A DNA stretch of 5,511 nt from Methylovulum sp. (GCA_004299465.1 SCST01000345.1:1-5511); one strand, 5' to 3'. Positions 1 through 5,498 are shown, counted from the first letter of the stretch. Notes: generated from the sequence alone by a model not told the origin. A program made the numbers and translations.

Positions 1-1
1 G

Positions 2-379
2 ATAGAAGAAGTCAGCGAAGCCTTGTTTGCCGAATGGGAAAAAGAACTCAATGAATATACGAACCGGACCTTACGTAACAGCAGCAAGCAGCAGTTGAAA
101 ACGGCCAGGCAAAATTATGTCCGGCTGATTAAAGCGATGCACAAGGCCGAAAGTAAAATTCAGCCGGTGCTGGCGGCCTTTAAAGATCAAGTGCTGTATC
201 TCAAACACAATCTCAATGCGCGGGCGATCGCGGCATTACAGCATGAATTTATTGAGATCAGTATTGATATTTCCCAGTTAATCCTGGCGATGGAGCAAAT
301 TATTGCCGAAGCCAACCAGTTTGTTGCTGTCCTGGTTGATCAACAAAACCGGGATCAAAAAGCCCTGCCGGGGCGCTGA
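2..379 (+). CDS. DUF2959 family protein, C-terminal part (5' end outside window)
   Basis: The reading frame is open from the first bases of the window, giving 125 visible residues before the TGA at 377-379, so the start lies upstream. The visible part is highly charged and helical. It contains the block IEEVSEALFAEWEKELNEY, then DQVLYLKHNLNARAIAAL, then a C-terminal helix SQLILAMEQIIAEANQFVAV. From memory this matches the C-terminal half of DUF2959 proteins, which are usually a little over 200 residues with an N-terminal lipoprotein-type signal and a long coiled-coil body. The molecular function of the family is unknown to me; a periplasmic or envelope location is inferred from the family signal peptide, which is not in view. 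A TTG at position 23 could be mistaken for a start, but the family alignment continues upstream of it. The gene is separate from the operon further right and points toward a gene-free stretch. Confidence 0.85.
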   Translation: MEEVSEALFAEWEKELNEYTNRTLRNSSKQQLKTARQNYVRLIKAMHKAESKIQPVLAAFKDQVLYLKHNLNARAIAALQHEFIEISIDISQLILAMEQIIAEANQFVAVLVDQQNRDQKALPGR

Positions 380-441
380 GCAAGCGATTTCCGGCAAAGA
401 ATAGACCCGGACTCGCCAATCTTTTTGTCTATTTGTCGCTT

Positions 442-465
442 ACCGCCTTTCGCGGTCCTTTCCTT
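442..465 (+). terminator. Weak terminator candidate downstream of the DUF2959 gene
   Basis: A 5-bp GC-rich stem, ACCGC (442-446) with GCGGT (452-456) and a 5-nt loop, is followed by a pyrimidine stretch (CCTTTCCTT, 457-465). It lies 62 bp after the DUF2959 stop codon. The stem is short and the T tract is interrupted, so this is only a candidate. A second inverted repeat just before it, AATAGAC (400-406) with GTCTATT (427-433) around a 20-nt loop, may add to the structure. Confidence 0.25.
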
Positions 466-499
466 ATATCGTACACATTGCAAAAAAAAGCTTAGTTAA

Positions 500-616
500 C
501 TCGTAATGCGCCTCTTTTAGCTCCCTGCCCTATCGGCGGCATAAGCTACGGGGATGCCGCGATGCAGATATTGCACGACTGCAAGGGTACAAGACAATAC
601 AGGAGCTGTTACCGAG
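500..616. repeat. Intergenic nested inverted repeats with a possible three-way-junction fold
   Basis: This lies in the 299-bp gene-free stretch 380-678, where I see no coding region. Five pairings nest without conflict: 500-506 with 609-616 (7 bp, one bulge); AGCTCC 519-524 with GGAGCT 602-607; 526-531 with 584-589 (6 bp including one G-T wobble); hairpin A, 532-542 with 554-563 (10 bp, one bulged G, 11-nt loop); and hairpin B, GCAG 564-567 with CTGC 579-582. Hairpins A and B abut each other and the closing helix almost without unpaired bases, as in a compact junction. Hairpin A is the only pairing clearly stronger than chance. The element could be a structured RNA, a decayed non-autonomous mobile element or a dispersed palindromic repeat; the sequence alone does not decide, and the strand is unknown. 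Confidence 0.4.
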
Positions 617-620
617 AGTA

Positions 621-674
621 ATACCTGTCCCTACAGTCGTTGAAAATGAATAAAAACCATTCATTCGCAGGTAT
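621..674. repeat. Nested hairpin next to the lipoprotein gene's 3' end; weak minus-strand terminator candidate
   Basis: An inner perfect 7-bp stem, AATGAAT (645-651) with ATTCATT (659-665), has a 7-nt loop. It sits inside an outer perfect 7-bp pair, ATACCTG (621-627) with CAGGTAT (668-674). The outer arms are asymmetrically spaced, with 17 nt on the left and 2 nt on the right. The element ends 4 bp from the stop codon of the minus-strand lipoprotein gene. Read on the minus strand, the inner stem runs into a short T tract, so it might help end transcription of that gene, but its AT-rich stem is weak for a Rho-independent terminator. Confidence 0.35.
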
Positions 675-678
675 CGTC

Positions 679-1107
679 TTAGAGTTTGTATAAGACATCA
701 TTGGCTTTATCCCTGGGATCTTCTTTTTTGGGACTTTTACGATTGTCCTGCTCTACCCTTTCCCTGCCGAATTTCGTAATCATCTCTTCCCAGCTTGAAT
801 ACTGTTTATAATTTTGGATACCGGCATCCTTGCGTTGCTGGTAAATCTCTTTTCCTAACGCAATAATTTCTTCAGGTTTTTTGCCGTCAACAACGGTAAG
901 GAATTTACTGTCCTCTTTGTTGGCGTCACGGATCGTCCAGAATGCCACTTCAAACTCAATGCGGTTCTCGGGAAGCAGGCGATTTTTCAGCATTTTTACC
1001 GATCTATAAGCGGTTTTGGTGGTATGTCCGTTGATTTCTTGTCCGCTGCTGCACGCTATTAATGCCAGACAGCCAAGAATGATCAGCAGGGTAGATAGTT
1101 TTTTCAT
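679..1107 (-). CDS. Small predicted lipoprotein of unknown function
   Basis: The 142-residue product starts MKKLSTLLIILGCLALIAC, a typical lipoprotein signal: two lysines, a hydrophobic core and the lipobox L-I-A-C with the modified cysteine at residue 19. Serine follows the cysteine, which favours sorting to the outer membrane rather than retention in the inner membrane. The mature part is polar and charged. It holds K-N-R-L-L-P-E-N-R-I-E-F-E around residues 41-53 and a lysine/arginine/aspartate-rich tail. The first half loosely recalls small lipoproteins of the DUF6694 type, but I am not sure and assign no function. The ATG is supported by a GAGG ribosome-binding site (1116-1119, minus strand) 8 nt upstream. 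The gene is monocistronic in this view and diverges from the GTPase operon, with 131 bp between the two starts. An envelope role is inferred from the lipobox only. Confidence 0.85.
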   Translation of the reverse strand: MKKLSTLLIILGCLALIACSSGQEINGHTTKTAYRSVKMLKNRLLPENRIEFEVAFWTIRDANKEDSKFLTVVDGKKPEEIIALGKEIYQQRKDAGIQNYKQYSSWEEMITKFGRERVEQDNRKSPKKEDPRDKANDVLYKL

Positions 1108-1137
1108 GAAGATAACCTCGATGTTATTTGCAGGTCT

Positions 1138-1165
1138 ATGCTATGGTGTTTATAGTTATTGTCAT
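1138..1165 (-). promoter_or_regulatory. Weak sigma-70-like promoter candidate for the lipoprotein gene
   Basis: On the minus strand, ATGACA (1160-1165, 5 of 6 matches to the -35 consensus) is followed after 16 bp by TAGCAT (1138-1143, 4 of 6 to the -10 consensus). This would place the transcript start roughly 20 nt before the ribosome-binding site of the lipoprotein gene. For the opposite strand I see only isolated -10-like boxes (TAAAAT at 1190-1195, TATTAT at 1203-1208) without a convincing -35, so the operon promoter is not resolved. Confidence 0.3.
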
Positions 1166-1215
1166 TACACGCCAGATCACCAAACAAAGTAAAATGGTCA
1201 GTTATTATAACTCCG

Positions 1216-1232
1216 AGCTAAGTCTAAGCTAA
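1216..1232. repeat. Short direct repeat, one helical turn apart, just before the GTPase operon
   Basis: AGCTAA occurs at 1216-1221 and again at 1227-1232, with an 11-bp period. The second copy ends 6 bp before the ATG of the first GTPase gene. The leader here has no clear Shine-Dalgarno sequence. The repeat could be a regulator site covering the transcript start, or chance; nothing else in the window repeats it. Confidence 0.25.
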
Positions 1233-1238
1233 TCAATT

Positions 1239-2984
1239 ATGCTGGAATTTATCCAATTATTAAAACAGCGTTATCAAGCGATTTTGGCCCAGCAGCGTAA
1301 TGAGTCCGGCAGTCTTCAATACCAACAACGGATAGACCAGCTCCTATTGTCCGAAGCGTTTATTCGTAAAGGGCAGCTAATTGACTCAAGGGTCGATTTA
1401 AACATCAAGCAGCCCTTACAAATAGCCGTAGTGGGTCCGACCCAGGCCGGCAAAAGCTCGCTGGTTAATGTGCTGCTAAACAGCAACGCGGCAGGCGTGA
1501 GCCCCTTGGCCGGCTATACCGTTCATCCGCAAGGCTTTTGCCATCGCGTAAGCCTTGCCGATTGCAGCGGTTTACAACGTTATTTCGGCCGTTTCCAGTG
1601 CCTCGATGCCGCACAGTTGACATCGGCCAGGCATGATTGCTATGCATTGACCGAAGTGGCGGATATTTCGCCGTACCTGCCGCCTTGCGTGCTATGGGAT
1701 ACGCCGGACTTTGATTCGATAGATTCGGCCGTCTACCGAGAAGGCGTCATCAGGGCGGTTGCGCTGGCGGATATCATCATTCTCGTGGTCAGTAAGGAAA
1801 AATATGCCGACCAATCGGTTTGGGACATGATGGCGATATTGGCTGATTTGCACCAACCCACGATTATTTGTTTGAACAAGCTCAGTGAAGGTTCGGAAGA
1901 GATATTGACGAAATCATTGCAGGAAAAATGGCGGCATGCCAGGGCCGATGCCTTTCCTGACGTCGTTCCGCTGTATTACCGGAAGCCTGCGGGCTTACCG
2001 TTTTGGCCGCAAGCCAAGCAGGGCTTGCCGACCGATACGCAAAAAAAAGTCAATCATCGAAAGCATGCGCGTGTTGAGCAGGCGCTATTGCAAAAATACT
2101 GGCAAAGCTGGCTGGAACCTGTTCTTGAGGAGCATCAAGCGGTAAGAGAATGGGAAAAACTGGTCGATGAACTGGTCAGGCAAGCGCTGGAAAGTTATCA
2201 GCGCGATTATCTGCATCATCCGCATCATTATGAAACCTTTCAACAAGCCCTGGCCGAGTTATTGACCTTGCTGGAAATACCGGGCCTGGCCGGTGTGCTG
2301 ACCGGCGCGCGTAAAGCGCTCACCTGGCCGGTCAGGCAAATCATGAAACTGGGACGAAAACAATGGCATATCGCAGGCAGCAGCCATGAAATCGTGCTAT
2401 TGAATCAAATCGCCGAACACTTATTGATACAAGCGGTCGACCGCTTGCTTGACAAAACGGAGCAAAGCCAACAGGCGACCTGGTGGAAGGAACTCAGCGC
2501 TTTATTGCGTGGCCGGCGGCAGGATATGCTGCGGGACTTTGCCGTTGCGGCAAAAAACTACCATATTTCTTTTCAGCAGGATGTAGAAAAAACCGCGCAT
2601 CATTTGTACGATAAACTGCAAGAGCAGCCGGTGGTGTTGAACAGCCTCCGCGCGACCAGGGTAACCGCCGATGCCGCCGTTATTGCGCTGACCCTGCATA
2701 CCGGCGGCATCGGCGTGCATGACCTGGTGATTGCCCCGGCGATGTTGACGGTCACGTCATTATTGACTGAAAGCGCCATCGGCGGTTATATGCATAAAGT
2801 CGAGGCGCAATTAAAACAGCAACAATTAAACGAAGTTAAGCAGGCGCTTTTTATCGATAGTATGGCTAAAAAGCTGCTGGGCCTGCCAAGTTACCTACCA
2901 TCGATTACCCATTTTAATATCTCGCCCGAGCAATTGCGGGCGATTGAACAGCAAGAGAAGCGTCATGGCTTACGATTACTCTGA
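1239..2984 (+). CDS. Large dynamin-like P-loop GTPase (first of a tandem pair)
   Basis: The 581-residue protein has a GTPase domain at about residues 60-250 and a long helical C-terminal region. The visible nucleotide-binding motifs are the P-loop GPTQAGKSS (66-74), the switch-II motif W-D-T-P-D-F-D-S (153-160), where the usual glycine of DxxG is aspartate 157, and N-K-L-S (213-216) at the guanine-specificity position, where the usual aspartate is serine. The block V-V-S-K-E-K-Y-A-D lies between the last two. Hydrophobic stretches at about 347-366 (IPGLAGVLTGARKALTW) and 477-518 could dip into or bind a membrane, though neither is a clean transmembrane helix. The layout resembles bacterial dynamin-like or Era-like large GTPases; I recall similar annotated GTPases in planctomycetes, unverified. 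Membrane remodelling is therefore inference. There is no strong ribosome-binding site at this ATG. The end overlaps the next GTPase gene by 20 bp, implying translational coupling and a likely partner protein. Confidence 0.85.
   Translation: MLEFIQLLKQRYQAILAQQRNESGSLQYQQRIDQLLLSEAFIRKGQLIDSRVDLNIKQPLQIAVVGPTQAGKSSLVNVLLNSNAAGVSPLAGYTVHPQGFCHRVSLADCSGLQRYFGRFQCLDAAQLTSARHDCYALTEVADISPYLPPCVLWDTPDFDSIDSAVYREGVIRAVALADIIILVVSKEKYADQSVWDMMAILADLHQPTIICLNKLSEGSEEILTKSLQEKWRHARADAFPDVVPLYYRKPAGLPFWPQAKQGLPTDTQKKVNHRKHARVEQALLQKYWQSWLEPVLEEHQAVREWEKLVDELVRQALESYQRDYLHHPHHYETFQQALAELLTLLEIPGLAGVLTGARKALTWPVRQIMKLGRKQWHIAGSSHEIVLLNQIAEHLLIQAVDRLLDKTEQSQQATWWKELSALLRGRRQDMLRDFAVAAKNYHISFQQDVEKTAHHLYDKLQEQPVVLNSLRATRVTADAAVIALTLHTGGIGVHDLVIAPAMLTVTSLLTESAIGGYMHKVEAQLKQQQLNEVKQALFIDSMAKKLLGLPSYLPSITHFNISPEQLRAIEQQEKRHGLRLL
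2953..2960 (+). promoter_or_regulatory. Ribosome-binding site deciding the start of the second GTPase
   Basis: AAGAGAAG lies 4 nt before the ATG at 2965, with its AGAG core about 7 nt away, inside the end of the first GTPase gene. It supports the ATG at 2965 over an in-frame TTG at 2944, which has no comparable purine tract in front of it. Confidence 0.55.
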
Positions 2985-4563
2985 TTTAGCAGAAAACGCC
3001 CAACACTGGGCCGAACAGGCCTGCACCGCAGGCTGGATTAGCCCGGATGCGGCGCGGCAACTAACCAACCCGGACCTCAGGTCGCCGGATTCGTTATTCA
3101 ATAACGGCGCCCGGCCGTTGATCGTCGCCTTTATGGGCGGCAGCGGCGTCGGCAAAAGCACCTTACTCAATCGCCTGGCCGGCAAACCGATTGCCAGGAC
3201 CGGCATAGAAAGGCCTACGTCGCGCGAAGTCACATTGTTCCATCATCACAGCGTTGCGATACAGCACTTGCCCGAGCAATTGCCGATCACGCAAATCAAA
3301 ATCGCCCAGCATGAAGAAGAAGCGAAAAAAAATATTATCTGGATAGACATGCCCGATTTTGACAGCACCGAACAAAGCAATAAGCAACTGGTTTTGCAAT
3401 GGTTGCCGCATATCGATGTGTTGCTTTATGTCGTCAGCCCGGAACGTTACCGCGATGAAAAAGCCTGGCAATTACTGCTTGCCGAAGGTGCGCGGCATGC
3501 CTGGCTGTTTGTCTTGAATCAATGGGATAGGGGGCAGATGGAGCAATACGATGATTTTAAGCAGCAGTTGCATAAAGCGGGTTTTTTTGAGCCGGTCATC
3601 TATAAGACCGTATGCTCCGAAGACGTGCAGATGGATGAATTTGCGCTATTGGAAGAAACGATAATCTCGCTGGCAACCGGACATATTGTCGAGCAACTGG
3701 AACAACGCGGACAGCAGTTGCGTAAAGCGGAATTAAAGCAAAAACTGCAAAGCACCGCGCAATTACTGGGTAGCGAAGCGTCTTTTCTGCAAGTGCGCTT
3801 GTTATGGCAGCAGCAATGGCACGAAACCAGCAAACAATTGCAACAAGGCTTTTCATGGCCTATGCAGCAGACTGCGGCGTATTATGCTGAACATGCCGCC
3901 GATTTGATCACGCATCCGCAATCAGCCCCTCTTTCGTTATGGGATGCCTGGGCGCAAACCCGTTTTGACGATGCGCTGGATGAATTCATCCTCAGCGTCG
4001 ACCAGCGGGGCATACCGGCTGCGCCATTTAAATTTGGCTTATCTTCCGTACGTGAAAAAGCCGCCAAAATCATCCAGGCGCAAACCGAATTGGCGGCCCG
4101 CCAAGCCTTGGCTAATCCCGGCAATGCGATGCAACGCGGTTTCCTTAAAGGCATGCGGGCATGTGAAATTTTCCTGCCGCTAGCGGCAATGGCGTGGGTA
4201 GGCAGCCAGGTGTTTACCGGTTATTACTACAGCAATATGACCAGCACACATTATTTAGGCGTGGATTTCGCCATCCATAGCAGCTTGTTGATCGCATTGA
4301 CCTGGTTAACGCCGTATTTTATTTTGAAAAAAGTCCAACCGTCGCTGAAAAAGAGCGCATTAAAAGGCTTGCATAAGGGTTTAATACAGGCGCTGAATTT
4401 GATCGACAGCGAGGTTGCCGCGCTTGTTGAAACGATTAGTCTTGAACATGCCGGGCAACTGAAACAACTGGCTGGCATCGTTGATCAATGCAGTAGCAAT
4501 GGGATTGAACCTCGTTTGCTTATCGACAGCAATAGCCCGTTAACGCGGATGCTGGTCAATTGA
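2965..4563 (+). CDS. Membrane-associated dynamin-like GTPase (second of a tandem pair)
   Basis: The 532-residue protein has a GTPase domain at about residues 50-235: P-loop GGSGVGKST (58-66), a switch-I R-P-T (83-85), switch-II D-M-P-D-F-D-S (128-134) and N-Q-W-D (185-188), where the usual NKxD lysine is glutamine. The block V-V-S-P-E-R-Y-R-D (156-164) matches the first GTPase, so the two genes look like ancient paralogues. A long helical region follows, then two hydrophobic segments at about 401-418 and 435-454, consistent with a transmembrane hairpin, and a helical tail. This is the general plan of bacterial dynamin-like and mitofusin-like proteins, though I cannot name a closer family. The ATG at 2965 lies 20 bp inside the upstream gene and has a good ribosome-binding site. 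The hepT-like start is 1 bp after its stop. A heteromeric membrane complex with the first GTPase is inferred from the overlap and paralogy. Confidence 0.85.
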   Translation: MAYDYSDLAENAQHWAEQACTAGWISPDAARQLTNPDLRSPDSLFNNGARPLIVAFMGGSGVGKSTLLNRLAGKPIARTGIERPTSREVTLFHHHSVAIQHLPEQLPITQIKIAQHEEEAKKNIIWIDMPDFDSTEQSNKQLVLQWLPHIDVLLYVVSPERYRDEKAWQLLLAEGARHAWLFVLNQWDRGQMEQYDDFKQQLHKAGFFEPVIYKTVCSEDVQMDEFALLEETIISLATGHIVEQLEQRGQQLRKAELKQKLQSTAQLLGSEASFLQVRLLWQQQWHETSKQLQQGFSWPMQQTAAYYAEHAADLITHPQSAPLSLWDAWAQTRFDDALDEFILSVDQRGIPAAPFKFGLSSVREKAAKIIQAQTELAARQALANPGNAMQRGFLKGMRACEIFLPLAAMAWVGSQVFTGYYYSNMTSTHYLGVDFAIHSSLLIALTWLTPYFILKKVQPSLKKSALKGLHKGLIQALNLIDSEVAALVETISLEHAGQLKQLAGIVDQCSSNGIEPRLLIDSNSPLTRMLVN

Positions 4564-4564
4564 T

Positions 4565-4969
4565 ATGGATAATCGGGATATTCGCTGGCAACAACGCTTC
4601 AGGCAATTTGAAAAAGCCTTTGCATTATTGCAGGCGGCGATTGCCATAAATAAGCCGTCGGTGGTTGAGCGGGCGGGATTGATCCAGTTTTTTGAAATGG
4701 CGTTTGAATTGGCGTGGAAATTACTCAAGGATTTTGAAGAAGCCGAAGGTTTTTCGGTTAAAAGCCCCAGGGATGCTATTAAACAGGCGTTCCAGGCCGG
4801 CATTATCAATCAGGGGCATCAGTGGATGGATGCTCTCGAAGATCGAAATTTAACGACGCATACTTATAACGAACAAACCGCTCTTGCCGTGGAAGACAAA
4901 ATACGCACCCGCTATTTTCCCTGTTTAGAGGAACTGCACCGGGACTTTAAATGCAAGGTGCCGGATTAA
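4565..4969 (+). CDS. hepT: HEPN toxin, HepT-like (HI0074 family nucleotidyltransferase substrate-binding protein)
   Basis: The 134-residue all-helical protein has the hallmarks of the HI0074 family: an aromatic N-terminus (W-Q-Q-R-F-R-Q-F, 8-15), a central F-F-E-M-A-F-E-L-A-W-K-L-L-K-D (42-56) and S-P-R-D-A-I-K-Q-A-F (67-76). It also carries the HEPN signature R-N-L-T-T-H-T-Y, an Rx4HxY motif with Arg94, His99 and Tyr101. In characterised HepT proteins the R and H form a metal-independent RNase site in a dimer, and the tyrosine is the residue that the partner MntA modifies with AMP, switching the toxin off. All three residues are intact, so activity is plausible. The start is 1 bp after the second GTPase stop with no clear ribosome-binding site, pointing to reinitiation. 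The partner gene follows with no gap. The length is normal for the family. Toxin identity is by family analogy; HI0074 proteins were first described simply as substrate-binding partners. Confidence 0.88.
   Translation: MDNRDIRWQQRFRQFEKAFALLQAAIAINKPSVVERAGLIQFFEMAFELAWKLLKDFEEAEGFSVKSPRDAIKQAFQAGIINQGHQWMDALEDRNLTTHTYNEQTALAVEDKIRTRYFPCLEELHRDFKCKVPD
4955..4960 (+). promoter_or_regulatory. Ribosome-binding site of the mntA-like gene
   Basis: AAGGTG lies 9 nt before the ATG at 4970, inside the last codons of the hepT-like gene. It is better than anything in front of the hepT-like start, which would favour antitoxin over toxin synthesis. Confidence 0.55.
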
Positions 4970-5290
4970 ATGGCTCATGGTTTGTCCGACCGGGATTTGG
5001 CGTTGATTACCGAAGCCATCCAGGCCTTTCCCGCCATTACCCAGGCGGTATTGTTCGGTTCGCGCGCCAAAGGCACACATAAAACCGGTTCCGATGTTGA
5101 TTTGGCCGTTAAAGGTGAAGCCGTTACTTATGAAACAGTCATCCGCTTGTCAGAAACTTTAAATGAAGAAAAACCTCTGCCTTATTATTTTGATGTGCTG
5201 GATTATGCGCGCATTACCGAACCACGATTAATCGAGCATATCGATCGTGTCGGCATGGTGCTTTATGAGCAACACAAAACTCGCGGATAG
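4970..5290 (+). CDS. mntA: Minimal nucleotidyltransferase, MntA-like antitoxin (protein adenylyltransferase)
   Basis: The 106-residue protein is a minimal nucleotidyltransferase of the polymerase-beta fold. It carries the full signature GSx10DxD: V-L-F-G-S-R-A-K-G at 27-35 and S-D-V-D-L-A-V at 41-47, so Gly30, Ser31, Asp42 and Asp44 are present. A third acidic residue is likely Asp75 in Y-Y-F-D-V-L-D. In type VII toxin-antitoxin systems MntA transfers AMP from ATP to the HepT tyrosine near the RNase site and so neutralises the toxin. The neighbouring gene supplies exactly that partner, and the start codon follows its stop with no spacer, so the pair is translationally coupled. The length is typical for the HI0073 type. 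No DNA-binding domain is visible, so autoregulation would need the complex or another factor. The gene ends the operon. Confidence 0.9.
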   Translation: MAHGLSDRDLALITEAIQAFPAITQAVLFGSRAKGTHKTGSDVDLAVKGEAVTYETVIRLSETLNEEKPLPYYFDVLDYARITEPRLIEHIDRVGMVLYEQHKTRG

Positions 5291-5311
5291 CCCGGTATAA
5301 AGCGCCTGCTC

Positions 5312-5357
5312 AGGCCTTGTCTTTACATGAATAGACTCCTCCGCACAGACGAGGCCT
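5312..5357. repeat. Inverted repeat after the operon, possible transcript end structure
   Basis: AGGCCTTGTC (5312-5321) pairs with GACGAGGCCT (5348-5357): nine Watson-Crick pairs and one G-T wobble around a 26-nt loop. It lies 21 bp after the stop of the mntA-like gene. No T tract follows on the plus strand, so it is not a textbook terminator. The 8-bp target duplication of the neighbouring MITE starts 2 bp after it, so insertion may have separated it from sequence that once followed. Confidence 0.4.
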
Positions 5358-5358
5358 T

Positions 5359-5366
5359 AACACTTC
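5359..5366. repeat. Left target-site duplication of the MITE
   Basis: AACACTTC, identical to the copy at 5491-5498 on the other side of the mobile element. Each copy directly abuts a terminal inverted repeat, and the identity stops exactly at 8 bp in both directions. Confidence 0.8.
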
Positions 5367-5490
5367 GTAACTATTCAGCCCCCTGCTGTAGGGCGTGCTG
5401 CGCGCGCCAAACGGACTGGCACGTTATCCACGCGCCGGAAAAGGCGCGCGCGGCACGCCCTACGCGTCAGGCAAGGCTCTGAACAGTTAC
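5367..5490. mobile_element. Complete 124-bp MITE with IS66-like ends
   Basis: The element has 12-bp terminal inverted repeats, GTAACTATTCAG (5367-5378) and CTGAACAGTTAC (5479-5490), which match at 11 of 12 positions. The perfect 8-bp direct duplication AACACTTC flanks them. It has no room for a transposase, so it must be mobilised in trans. Ends beginning GTAA together with 8-bp target duplications are the known hallmarks of the IS66 family, which makes an IS66-type transposase the best candidate; no such gene is in the window. The centre is filled by a very GC-rich, 21-bp-arm hairpin. The insertion sits 76 bp after the mntA-like stop and interrupts no gene. The intact duplication suggests a fairly recent insertion. 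Confidence 0.78.
5388..5463. repeat. Long GC-rich hairpin inside the MITE
   Basis: The arms 5388-5408 and 5443-5463 are each 21 nt and are complementary at 20 positions; the remaining one is a T-G wobble. The arms start GTAGGGCGTGC and end in alternating GC. The 34-nt loop holds a further imperfect stem, GGCACG (5418-5423) with CGCGCC (5431-5436). The hairpin is off-centre, 9 nt from the left terminal repeat and 15 nt from the right one, so it may be an older palindromic unit captured by or inserted in the element. Transcribed from either side, it would form a very stable structure. Confidence 0.8.
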
Positions 5491-5498
5491 AACACTTC
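5491..5498. repeat. Right target-site duplication of the MITE
   Basis: Second copy of AACACTTC, directly after the right terminal inverted repeat. Removing 5367-5498 would restore a single uninterrupted AACACTTC and rejoin the sequence before 5367 to that after 5498. Confidence 0.8.

Noticed and set aside
23..25. TTG as start codon of the first gene
   Set aside because: The frame is open to the window edge and the residues before it (IEEVSEA) fit the DUF2959 pattern, so the gene simply begins upstream.
224..231. GCGATCGC palindrome
   Set aside because: A single copy inside a coding region; no enrichment in the window, so not evidence of a HIP1-type repeat.
400..433. Inverted repeat AATAGAC/GTCTATT as a terminator
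   Set aside because: Only 7 AT-rich pairs around a 20-nt loop and no T tract after it; too weak to call alone.
1190..1208. -10-like boxes TAAAAT and TATTAT as the operon promoter
   Set aside because: No acceptable -35 element at 16-18 bp from either box, so I did not call a promoter on this strand.
2502..2720. Antisense reading frame inside the first GTPase gene
   Set aside because: No recognisable domain or ribosome-binding site, and fully contained in a strong gene.
2944..2946. TTG as start of the second GTPase
   Set aside because: The ATG at 2965, seven codons later, has a proper ribosome-binding site and gives a normal N-terminus; the TTG has none.
2976..4154. Several antisense reading frames of 75-102 codons over the second GTPase gene
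   Set aside because: They lie opposite a gene with clear motifs in frame, and their proteins are low-complexity, rich in Ser, Ala, Arg and Cys; they look like shadows of the coding strand.
5330..5336. AATAGAC shared with position 400
   Set aside because: A 7-mer match without extended similarity around it; expected by chance at about this size.
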